From the NCBI GenBank assembly GCA_904419955.1, contig CAJFTO010000014.1, positions 1 through 64,000 of the forward strand: a stretch of 64,000 bases of DNA, in the 5' to 3' direction. This DNA comes from Candidatus Roslinia caecavium (GTDB lineage Bacteria; Bacillota; Clostridia; Monoglobales; Monoglobaceae). The stretch's first letter is position 1; every line of letters begins with the position of its first letter. This document shows positions 47,701 through 53,959 of this stretch, piece by piece. The translations under genes were made by a program, and so were the position numbers. The notes under the pieces were generated by a model, which was not told where the DNA came from, did not search any database, and was given only the letters and a program-made list of their open reading frames with translations.

Positions 47701-47792
47701 TCGGAAAGGTCGTAGTAGCCGGCGGAAGCGCCTGGGGCGGAAGATGGGATTACATACGTCTCAACACGACCGACCGGGAAGCGGATGAATGA
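41730..47792 (+). CDS. Giant secreted GH2 beta-galactosidase with accessory domains
   Basis: A 2,020-residue exported enzyme hydrolysing terminal beta-galactosides. After the signal peptide (1-29) come a CBM/F5-8-like domain (about 30-190) and a right-handed beta-helix-like stretch (about 195-620). The LacZ-type core follows: sugar-binding domain from about 637, Ig-like domains, and a TIM barrel from about 1030 (MEINGERIYLKGVNRHE, then VRTSHYCNDPLWLELCDEYGI). The acid/base is E1163 in IIWSVGNESG and the nucleophile E1223 in LLCEYQHTMGNS. A Bgal_small_N-type domain (about 1440-1720) precedes a module with ELFIWDQNQIPYAQ (about 1758-1840) and a CBM6-like end (1860-2020). E. coli LacZ is about half this size. 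AAAGGAG precedes the ATG. Probably works with the GH43 enzyme on galactan; no wall anchor recognised. Confidence 0.92.
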   Translation: MSLIKKKLNFLLFSLAAILIFGSATVSAEAPEGEWLIGDMLPYSDGLESGVDYNVQYSLNGELVDANEYGPQIIRNADGSGDINNTGRNNIRSAMDAGISEFYITFTEPLTFNYFTFESGTGLPNIRFKIEYRENAEEEWTTLVEKGSEESQIYRLNSEITVSELRLTNSVSGTNAKYGQFDFRSMGLAETGGEVYDSLNEAVAACAADGTVTVSGNCYVDETIAVTKNTTIIGSGTIYANGVDLFDVSGGVSITFGGEGADLTIDGVDGSRKGVFSSSSETNFNAIVNAGVTFENFNTAIEVAQTGAGGPQTGNLIRVAGSERVTAYEMDTFSYAAISDGDMATTAATVDRQSNHNYNPFVNGVLIDAGEDAVMTLTDASIAGASADSALIGITPDSDFTVDALTTCDVNLTRPNDTFANFETEFTGVDVLTYTLANGYTGDETTEYRYLFVCAKSWNVPADWSEITLNGTITPTGETEGQERAGGAATINGGVFSNNVTAIYLNNLAERNYIGESAAFESNTADLVVCEDTDATVNNSNISSIKLENTEGVPLTIQRQPTRLTIDCSGQALQNIANIGELDTGGFMVTNNTAYPRYNLIKNEGYLALEENTDPIVTSPPSTGFFGEDMTDPDPEPGLEWFASPQTFQENRLAPHTSYMSYESDEKALAADRKDSKYYQSLSSSNQGEGRENNPDWKFKLVYSPQQVNEQIFKYFNPDEMWYDEYNVADFYETDFEMDDTWENIVVPSNWQVDAYNKDVSPFNDYPIYINYYYPWDGLSWNGVTESYQQIAPRNYNPVGHYIRTFTVPADWDGRQILLNFEGVESAYYIWVNGHYVGYDEDSYSGAEFDITDYVTADGVTENKIAIRVFRWSDASVAEDQDFIRLSGIFRDCYITSVPKVHIRDFKIDTEFENEDYTQSTLKVRANIENIGNQDVNGYAVKTRLFDAAGNQVQEISAPVGEFNYDGSAGFYGSYENEYELSNPEALVETSATIENPALWSAEDPTLYTAVITLEKDGEVVQTVSYRVGFREFLIRDNVMEINGERIYLKGVNRHEINADTGRYVTEDLMRRDLEIMKENNINAVRTSHYCNDPLWLELCDEYGIYVMNECNIETHGDAYNTNGNAKLGGRSDWTELFLDRVTKFVHRDYNHASVIIWSVGNESGTGDNFVKCKERMEALDPLRPVHYCDDKNNFDILSDMYSYPSEAEANGKYDGRPYLLCEYQHTMGNSVGGLYNYIEVFENVERAQGGFTWDMIDQSLWTKPKKAFSTTDKNFTVEPSGETLSDGSTEYLAYGGQWGDQRNNGNFIANGFVTVTRELRPEAAEIKHQYQNIKCEYDGETITLRNLNLFTDASKYTATFSLYEDTTALAENIPFTVDIAALSEGEIDVPYEQYLPTEIKDGADYYLTLNFARELASGCAETAFDQFELEVGARDTIGKLTSELTDNLNVTEDDAAVNVSNDSMSVTINKATGYITAYSYNGVDLIADEDGPAPSLSRALIGNFSNANPVKNATSAFKNADLDPSNVNVAVNTAAGYVDVSVTSDLKGKSPCEITYRIMSDGNIRVIQSVTPATSDSDFVTQIGMKMTIPGEFENMTWYGRGSVDGQHDSYADRKSGEPIGVYTANVTDRFIEYINSQECGNTTDVKWASFTDENGVGLMAVGDDIDVKALHYTMDQLDTRTNPANLTANEDITLEVNMQQMGVGGYDPGYQQWLCEDEYILDTGEEYTYAYTLMPINGETIEERTAKSKEVVRDSVNINIEGMADVVVENAQTTSGAISFDITVPENVTISAFAASYGENGIMTDCVEQRVELTANKKQTVTIPIELGSYDAIPELFIWDQNQIPYAQKAVVSDEEAIAPEDVGKIEFEEIYRRDWTSQSNFITEDDGTIAIDSTRSGDMFYFGLAYMGTLQSIDVRFGNKQTARMDFYAIETGGKDMNAMTKEELDALLTDDCYIGSTENRSTGDYGAYENVNVPIDASGITGSKGIVGKVVVAGGSAWGGRWDYIRLNTTDREADE

Positions 47793-47862
47793 TTTCGGTA
47801 TTAACAGGATCTAACGGAAATAAGACGATTTTTAGATAGCCATATTAAACAATATAAATGGG

Positions 47863-47902
47863 AGCCGTATATTACCTTGCGCAGTATGCGGCTTTCTATT
47901 TT
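47863..47902 (+). terminator. Intrinsic terminator of the GH2 gene
   Basis: Stem AGCCGTAT / ATGCGGCT (one G-U pair) followed by TTCTATTTT. The remaining gap to 48055 has no gene. Confidence 0.65.
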
Positions 47903-48055
47903 GAAGAATTGCAATAAGGGCGTTCGCTTTGGCGCGCGGCTTTATAATTTCCTATGCGCGCGGTTTTCGATCTATAAACGTATAGGCGCGGATAAATCGC
48001 GTTCGAGAAGAAGAGACGGCTCGTATAGAATTTAAAAACTTTATTGAATATATGT

Positions 48056-48084
48056 TTGACAAGCCAATACCGCTATGATATAAT
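48056..48084 (+). promoter_or_regulatory. Consensus promoter of the SDR gene
   Basis: TTGACA (48056-48061), 17-base spacer, TATAAT (48079-48084), all twelve positions consensus. A short leader of about 25 bases leads to AGGAGG and ATG 48118. Confidence 0.92.
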
Positions 48085-48117
48085 TGAAATACAGAAAATT
48101 TTTAGGAGGTTTTTAAA

Positions 48118-48903
48118 ATGGGCATTTCAGAAAAATTCAGCTTGTCCGGAAAAGTTTGTCTCGTGACGGGCGCTTCATATGGTATAGGCTACGCTATAGC
48201 ATCCGGCTTTGCCGATATGGGTGCTAAGATCGTATTCAACGATATCAAGCCGGAACTTGTTGAAAAAGGATTAGCCGCATACCAGGCGGACGGCATAGAC
48301 GCAAAGGGTTATGTTTGCGACGTTACGGACGAGAAACAGGTCCAGGAAATGGTGAAGAAGATAGAGGAAGAGGTTGGCGTTATTGACGTTTTGGTTAATA
48401 ATGCGGGAATAATCAAGCGTATTCCTATGCTGGAAATGACTGCTGAAGAGTTCAGACAGGTTGTAGACGTAGACCTCAACGCGCCTTTCATCGTATCCAA
48501 AGCGGTTATCCCGAGCATGATCAAGAAAGGTCACGGCAAGATCATAAACATCTGCTCTATGATGAGCGAACTCGGCCGCGAAACGGTTTCCGCATACGCT
48601 GCCGCTAAGGGCGGACTTAAGATGCTGACCAGAAATATCTGCTCAGAGTACGGCGAGTATAACATCCAGTGTAACGGCATAGGCCCCGGTTACATAGCTA
48701 CTCCGCAGACGGCTCCGCTCCGTACGGAAGGACATCCTTTCAACAGTTTTATTATATCTAAGACTCCGGCCGCTCGTTGGGGTACTCCGGAAGATTTGAT
48801 GGGTCCCGCTTGCTTCCTTGCATCGGACGCTTCGGACTTCGTTAACGGACATGTTTTATATGTAGACGGCGGTATTTTGGCTTATATCGGTAAGCAGCCG
48901 TAA
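48118..48903 (+). CDS. SDR oxidoreductase, gluconate 5-dehydrogenase-like
   Basis: A cytoplasmic NAD(P)-dependent short-chain dehydrogenase of 261 residues. It has the cofactor loop VTGASYGIGYAIASGFA, the NNAGI motif (VLVNNAGIIKR), and the catalytic Ser/Tyr/Lys in ICSMMSELGRETVSAYAAAKGGLKML. The closing FVNGHVLYVDGGILAYIG is typical. ISEKFSLSGKVCLVTGAS at the start and ICSEYGEYNIQCNGIGPGYIATPQT resemble gluconate 5-dehydrogenase/IdnO and KduD, which interconvert keto-gluconates or keto-deoxyuronates from sugar-acid catabolism; the precise substrate cannot be fixed. It has its own consensus promoter and terminator and is probably highly expressed. Confidence 0.85.
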   Translation: MGISEKFSLSGKVCLVTGASYGIGYAIASGFADMGAKIVFNDIKPELVEKGLAAYQADGIDAKGYVCDVTDEKQVQEMVKKIEEEVGVIDVLVNNAGIIKRIPMLEMTAEEFRQVVDVDLNAPFIVSKAVIPSMIKKGHGKIINICSMMSELGRETVSAYAAAKGGLKMLTRNICSEYGEYNIQCNGIGPGYIATPQTAPLRTEGHPFNSFIISKTPAARWGTPEDLMGPACFLASDASDFVNGHVLYVDGGILAYIGKQP

Positions 48904-48939
48904 TATTTTAGCTTTACATATTTAAGATATAGCTTATTC

Positions 48940-48965
48940 GCAGCTGCTTTTGCAGCTGCTTTTTT
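48940..48965 (+). terminator. Intrinsic terminator of the SDR gene
   Basis: Stem GCAGCTGC / GCAGCTGC around TTTT, followed by TTTTTT. The region to 49170 (the last part of which lies downstream of the next, minus-strand gene) shows nothing else clear. Confidence 0.88.
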
Positions 48966-49170
48966 ATGTATGATTTAAATAGAAACCTTTACATATATAT
49001 TTTATGTAAACATAACGTTTGGCTATATTAAAACTCTCGTAAAACAAAATATCCGACTACGACGAGCGCCGCTCTGCCTTAGCCGGATAAGTGAACTATA
49101 ATTTATCGATAAATTATCTACATATTTAAATTATTATTAATTTAAGTTGCACAGTTTTTAACAGCGCTTC

Positions 49171-50601
49171 TTATTTTGTGGAAATCTTTAAGATAAGCGG
49201 ATCCGTTTCAATTTCCGCATTGCATCCTAACGCCTCCATCAAACGCTTTGCGGTTTCCTGATATAGATATATTCTATCGTTTATCTCGCAATACGCGCCG
49301 TCGGCTGACATTGGATTTAATTGTATATAGTCGGAATTTGATGTGGAGCCTTTGTTCTCGACCTTAGAAATCAATAGTCTTTTTTCTTCCGGAAAATATG
49401 AATTTAACGCTGCGAACTCACATATGTATTCCGTATTAGCATAATTAAAATAAATATCTTCTGTATTTTCATCCCATATAACTTCAGAGCCAAGCGCTTC
49501 CAGAACTGTTCTTAGCGGGATAAATATTTCATCATCTCTCGTTAAAATCGTTTCTTTACCGTTAATTTTAATATCATTTACATAAATGGCTCCTGTTTGA
49601 TATATATTAGCCTGCGCATTATCATTCAGCCTAACCAAAATAGAGATAAGCTCTTCTTTCGTGATATTGTCCTGCGGATTAAACTTATTTTCATCGTCTC
49701 CGTTAAATACTCCTATATCAGTCATATCCTCTACATAATCGACCGCCCAGTCCGATATTTGATCTTTGTCAGCGTAATCGACGCCTGTTCCGCCGTTCAT
49801 TTCAATGCCTGCTGCGTCGCATAATCCGGATAGGATTTTTGCGGCTTCTTCACGAGTGATGTAGTCGTATGGACAGAATTCTGTTTCAGACTTGCCGTTT
49901 ATTATACCTAATGAATAAAGGTTTTCTACGGCAGGATCAAACGTGTCGGCAAAATGGTAATTTTTAACTGGATTGAATTCGGTCTCGTTTGTTTCAAGGA
50001 AATTGCCGACGAGTTGACATGCTTCCAAGCGCGTTATATCGCCTCTATAATCTATTTGATTCCACTTAGGAACTAATTCATTTTCTATTGCTCTTTCAAT
50101 ATTTACTCGCGCCCATTCCGACGGTTCAAGCAAGACTCTTTCGGGCAAGATAAGTTTTTCTGTTTTCAATGCATATATGAAATCAGTAAAACGCAAGTAG
50201 TCTACTGAGTCGACTCCATACTGCTTTCCCGCGGCGTCGCGGAAACGTCCGTTAGAGAATCCTATGCTTAGAACAGAGTTGTCATTTTTTACTAATTCTA
50301 ATTGTATATAAGTTCCATCGGCGCCATTCATTGTTATACCGTCATCATTAAAGTGAAAGGAATTTAGATAGTGAACCACATATGCAATCTGCGCCGGAAC
50401 GCCTGTAGAGTAGTTATAATTCCACTTAAGATAATCTTCGTTAACTTCTTGTGGTCTTCCTTGCCCAGAGGTTACCTGGTACTTAAAAGTTTTTATTTCG
50501 CTACTGCTTAGAGACAAATTATATTCCTGTGAATAACAAACGAATGTATTACCTGCCAAAATACAAAGTATCATTATAAAGTTTATAAAAAATTTTTTCA
50601 T
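49171..50601 (-). CDS. Exported SLH plus CAO-N domain protein
   Basis: A 476-residue secreted protein. Signal peptide (1-24, FINFIMILCILAGNTFVCYS), an N-terminal domain of unknown type (25-160), then SLH-like repeats (about 165-330) with ITRLEACQLVGNFLE, SLGIINGKSETEFCPYDYITREEAAKILSG and IGVFNGDDENKFNPQDNITKEELISILVRL. A C-terminal CAO-N stalk domain (about 340-475, VNDIKINGKETILTRDDEIFIPLRTVLEALGSEVIWDENTEDI) ends it. The SLH part should bind the wall polymer. GAGGAG precedes the ATG. It is the last of three same-strand exported CAO-N genes (52926 to 49171). No enzymatic motif recognised. Confidence 0.82.
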   Translation of the reverse strand: MKKFFINFIMILCILAGNTFVCYSQEYNLSLSSSEIKTFKYQVTSGQGRPQEVNEDYLKWNYNYSTGVPAQIAYVVHYLNSFHFNDDGITMNGADGTYIQLELVKNDNSVLSIGFSNGRFRDAAGKQYGVDSVDYLRFTDFIYALKTEKLILPERVLLEPSEWARVNIERAIENELVPKWNQIDYRGDITRLEACQLVGNFLETNETEFNPVKNYHFADTFDPAVENLYSLGIINGKSETEFCPYDYITREEAAKILSGLCDAAGIEMNGGTGVDYADKDQISDWAVDYVEDMTDIGVFNGDDENKFNPQDNITKEELISILVRLNDNAQANIYQTGAIYVNDIKINGKETILTRDDEIFIPLRTVLEALGSEVIWDENTEDIYFNYANTEYICEFAALNSYFPEEKRLLISKVENKGSTSNSDYIQLNPMSADGAYCEINDRIYLYQETAKRLMEALGCNAEIETDPLILKISTK

Positions 50602-50672
50602 AATAATCTCCTCAAATATAATTTTATCCGCATTGCTATGTTGTCGACTGTCGCTCGTTTAATTACATTACG

Positions 50673-52070
50673 TTATCGCAAATCAATTTCCTCGCCGTAT
50701 ATATTTATATATCGGTCAAGAGCATGACCGTCGTCCGCTTCATTAACAGAAATTATACCAAGATTACTCTCGTTATAAAATTCGGCGGATGTCGGCGGTA
50801 ACACATAATTATTGTTTCTATCAATTATGCCGCACTGTCCGGACGTCGTTACAGTAGAGACCCCGTCGGAAAATCCATATGTCTCGTCGTACTGAAACGG
50901 AATTATTACTTCGCCGTTATAGTCGATATATCCGGCTTTTCCATCTTTTTCCGCGACTATCATCCCTTCTCCCGGGGCGTATAAGCAATCGTAAATAATC
51001 GGTACTATAACTTCGCCATACTGATCGATAACGCCAAATTTCTCATCCGCGCTTACAATAAACCTGCCCTGTCCTATGTTAGTTACTTCGTCGTAATTAT
51101 CTTTTAAGTCTGTTATTGTATTTAGCGAGCGATCAAGTATGCAGCGGTCGGTCGCGTATTTTACAACAGCGTATCCGTCCAAAAAGTCGTCGGCTTCATC
51201 ATACTCTTTTGAAACTATATCCATATTCGTATCTATATACGCCCACTTTTGAGTAATGTCCGGCGCCACATTTGCATATCCGGTTGTGCGCACGACTGCG
51301 TATCCTTCGGTAAAGTCTAAGCCGCCGTTAAACTCGCCCAATACGGCGCCTTCTAAATTAACATATTGACATTGATCCGACGCGGTTATGACTCTTAAGA
51401 GATTTCCGTCAAAAGCGCCGATACCTTTGTATTGCGGCTTGATAACATAGGCCCCGGTCGAATCTATACATCCATAATTATAACGGCCGTACTGAGGAGC
51501 CGATACAACTGCAATCCCGTTATGGAAATTATCGGCAGAATCGAATTGAGGATCAATTACAATTTTTCCGTCCGAAAGCATATATCCATACATACCGTTT
51601 TCATCTCTGAAAGGCATATAACAATTATCCGGATCCCGAGATATAATGTTGATCTGTTCGCTGTCTTCAGACCATTCCACAACGCAATTTAACAGATTCG
51701 CGATTTTTCTTAGCGGATAGTATGAAGCGTTATGTATTTTCAGCGTTTGTATTTCGACGACGCTGTCTCGAACTTTATATTCATGACTTTCCAAAGTTCC
51801 CATGCAATCGCCTTTTTCAACAACGCCGACCGGAACGTATTGACGATCTAATATATTTTCCAACTCTTCGAATAGAGAACAAATATCATTTTCCGATAAA
51901 AATGTGTTCCCGTTAACAGTATAGATAGGGTCGGCTATATATTTATTTACGTCGTTGATTTTAATTATAAAATTTTCTTTCGTACAGTATACATGATTAT
52001 CGGCAGAAACTGCAATATTAGGTAATATCAAGGCTACAGAAAATATAAATAGCGCTATTTTTCTCAGCAT
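50673..52070 (-). CDS. Exported WG-repeat protein with CAO-N-like stalk
   Basis: A 465-residue secreted protein. The signal peptide (MLRKIALFIFSVALILPNIAVSA) is followed by a CAO-N-type segment (about 25-150, ending IHNASYYPLRKIANLLNCVVEWSEDSEQINI). Eight or so WG/KWG-type beta repeats then run to about residue 440, with units like GMYGYMLSDGKIVIDPQFDSADNFHNGIAVVS, FGVIDQYGEVIVPIIYDCL and AGYIDYNGEVIIPFQYD. WG repeats form a surface beta-structure of unclear ligand. ATG 52070 is chosen because AAAGGGGAG lies 9 bases upstream; the longer frame from 52151 includes it. The protein ends DRYINIYGEEIDLR. Confidence 0.82.
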   Translation of the reverse strand: MLRKIALFIFSVALILPNIAVSADNHVYCTKENFIIKINDVNKYIADPIYTVNGNTFLSENDICSLFEELENILDRQYVPVGVVEKGDCMGTLESHEYKVRDSVVEIQTLKIHNASYYPLRKIANLLNCVVEWSEDSEQINIISRDPDNCYMPFRDENGMYGYMLSDGKIVIDPQFDSADNFHNGIAVVSAPQYGRYNYGCIDSTGAYVIKPQYKGIGAFDGNLLRVITASDQCQYVNLEGAVLGEFNGGLDFTEGYAVVRTTGYANVAPDITQKWAYIDTNMDIVSKEYDEADDFLDGYAVVKYATDRCILDRSLNTITDLKDNYDEVTNIGQGRFIVSADEKFGVIDQYGEVIVPIIYDCLYAPGEGMIVAEKDGKAGYIDYNGEVIIPFQYDETYGFSDGVSTVTTSGQCGIIDRNNNYVLPPTSAEFYNESNLGIISVNEADDGHALDRYINIYGEEIDLR

Positions 52071-52293
52071 TATATTTAACTCCCCTTTCAATATATTTTT
52101 AGACTTTGGATCAAGTAAGTCTCGCTTTAATTTCCGTGCTTGTCTATTCATTATAGTTTTTGCAATACACCAAGATCGATTATATACACGCCAATTTAGT
52201 CCGGTTGCGTCTTAAATATGATCGGCGTCCCGGTTCGCTCCATAATTTACTGATACTTACGTATAAATCGACATACGTTTGTTTTACAATTAA

Positions 52294-52926
52294 TTAACGG
52301 AATTCATATTTGCCGATTATTTCACCATCTGAGCGCCGTATCACAGCCGTTCTCATACCCGTATGAGAGACTCCGGCAGTATAGGCGTACACAAGCCAAG
52401 CGTCTTGTTCCCTATCAAAATATACTTGTATTTCCAACTCGTCGGCAGGGTAATCGCTATAGCCCAATATATCCTTACCGATCTCAGCTGCGAGCCATGC
52501 TGTTGAGACCTCGCCGTATCCGTTACTTATGGGGGTCAGATGATATTCTTCGATGAATTCGGCATATGAGAAATCCGCGTCGTTAGAATAATAATACGGC
52601 GCTCCGCCAGATAATAGGCCCTCATTAGGTTCGTCCATATTTTGATAAAATGGCAATACGCTTTCAGCGTCGCCGGATACTTTGATCTTGTTTTCCTCTT
52701 CTATCCAATCGACACGATACCCCAAATTTTCGTACAACTGCCTTAAAGATACATATGTATTGTCGTTGATCGAAACAACCGGCAAATCAAACTCTTGTTC
52801 TATACCGTCGAGTTCTATAACGCTATCCGACTCTTTTGCTATATACTCCCGATATAGGCTGTCGGCAGCCGCTCCTGTGGAAAATATTAACCCGGCGGCC
52901 AATATTCCAGATACTATTTTTTTCAT
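52294..52926 (-). CDS. Small exported CAO-N domain protein
   Basis: A 210-residue secreted protein: signal peptide (MKKIVSGILAAGLIFSTGAAA), one CAO-N-like unit (about 35-90, VIELDGIEQEFDLPVVSINDNTYVSLRQLYENLGYRVDWIEEENKIKV), and a C-terminal beta domain (about 125-210). The latter contains YPADELEIQVYFDREQDAWLVYAYTAG and RSDGEIIGKYEF, reminiscent of PepSY/NTF2-like folds. ATG 52926 has AAAGGAGG upstream; the in-frame ATG at 52947 is excluded because it precedes that site. First gene of the three-gene minus-strand cluster, separated by about 220 bases from the next, so each may have its own promoter. Function unknown. Confidence 0.75.
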   Translation of the reverse strand: MKKIVSGILAAGLIFSTGAAADSLYREYIAKESDSVIELDGIEQEFDLPVVSINDNTYVSLRQLYENLGYRVDWIEEENKIKVSGDAESVLPFYQNMDEPNEGLLSGGAPYYYSNDADFSYAEFIEEYHLTPISNGYGEVSTAWLAAEIGKDILGYSDYPADELEIQVYFDREQDAWLVYAYTAGVSHTGMRTAVIRRSDGEIIGKYEFR

Positions 52927-53474
52927 CAAAACTTCTCCTCCTTTCAATTCATGATTACATCTTTAGTTTGGGAAATTGGTAGATATTATCACAACGGGCG
53001 AACCGGTTAGCCGATCATAAGCCCAACTATTCCGCCGCTTTGATATGATCCGTGTATTTAATTGTTCGCCCGAAGCAAACATATATCGATATACGCCGCT
53101 CTCGTTCAATTTAAAAAATCAAATTTTATAGATAAACAAACCGCATCCGCCAATTTCCTATGCAGACGTATGTTTACTGAGTATAAATATTCAAGCCTAA
53201 TCTCGATGTTTTTACTCGTATTTAATAATTTTATACGATCCTGCAATAAGGTTTATTATTTTGTTTTTTTTATATAATAATAGCGCTGTTGTCATAATAA
53301 GTCAATATATTCTTGACATTATTTACGTTGAATTTTGAAATATTTTTTTATTACATGTTTTAAAAAATATAGTGTGACAGTAAATTCGTTATAAATATGA
53401 TATACGCTTGAAATAGCGTCGTTATTGACTGATACGATTTTATATAATTTCTTTGTAATTTTAAAAATTTCCTA
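52927..53474. other. AT-rich divergent intergenic region
   Basis: About 550 bases between the CAO-N gene start and the csoR operator. It is very AT-rich with many short T-runs. A 71-codon plus-strand frame (53062-53277) has no ribosome binding site and no recognisable protein. Nothing else supported. Confidence 0.5.
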
Positions 53475-53535
53475 TTGACAAATACCCTATAAGGGTATAT
53501 TATTATATTTGAAAAATACCTTATGGGGGTATTTG
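53475..53535 (+). promoter_or_regulatory. csoR-copA promoter with two CsoR-type operators
   Basis: TTGACA (53475-53480) and TATTAT (53498-53503), 17 apart, exactly bracket the palindrome TACCCTATAAGGGTA (53483-53497). A second palindrome, AAATACC-7-GGTATTT (53514-53534), lies about 10 bases after the -10. GC-centred TACCC/GGGTA palindromes are typical CsoR/RcnR-family sites, so CsoR bound here would occlude polymerase until copper is bound. Confidence 0.82.
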
Positions 53536-53560
53536 AATAAGAGATTTGGGAGAAAATAAA

Positions 53561-53881
53561 ATGGAAGATAAAAAAATTAAAAGCGAGTGCGTATGTAGGT
53601 GCAGATACAAGGCGACGCCGCGCGACGAAAACGAGCTGAGGACGCTTAAGAACCGAATAAACCGAATGATAGGCCAGCTTGGCGGGATAAGCAAAATGTT
53701 GGACGATAACCGTTATTGCGGCGATATACTCAATCAGGTATCGGCCGTGGAGAGCGCGCTTAAGTCGTTCGGTTATATAGTGCTTAAGGAGCATATGGAC
53801 ACCTGCGTTATTGAGCAGATACAAAACGGCGAGTTCGAGGTAATGGAGGAGACGCTGGAACTGATAAAAAAATTAAAGTAG
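53561..53881 (+). CDS. csoR: Copper-sensing transcriptional repressor CsoR
   Basis: A 106-residue all-helical DUF156 (CsoR/RcnR) repressor. The family copper ligands are present in order: C53 (NRYCGDIL), H78 and C82 (LKEHMDTC), the C-H-C set that binds Cu(I) and releases DNA. The DNA-contact helix region is RTLKNRINRMIGQLGGISKML. An N-terminal C-x-C-x-C (residues 10-14) is extra and may also bind metal. ATG 53561 has GGGAG about 9 bases upstream; the in-frame start at 53546 would contain it. It is the first gene of the copper operon, 78 bases before copA, and probably represses its own promoter through the two palindromes. Confidence 0.92.
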   Translation: MEDKKIKSECVCRCRYKATPRDENELRTLKNRINRMIGQLGGISKMLDDNRYCGDILNQVSAVESALKSFGYIVLKEHMDTCVIEQIQNGEFEVMEETLELIKKLK

Positions 53882-53959
53882 CTTTGATATTTTAAATTAG
53901 AAGGTATCCGGCGTAATCAATATTAGATTTGAAGTTTGTAAAAAGGGGGTAGCTGAAAT

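Noticed and set aside
49050-49100. Copy of the AGCCGGATAAG terminator arm at 49078 as a second MATE-type leader
   Set aside because: There is no complementary arm nearby and no efflux gene. Most likely chance.
53062-53277. Plus-strand frame of 71 codons before csoR
   Set aside because: No ribosome binding site, low-complexity AT-driven composition, no recognisable protein.
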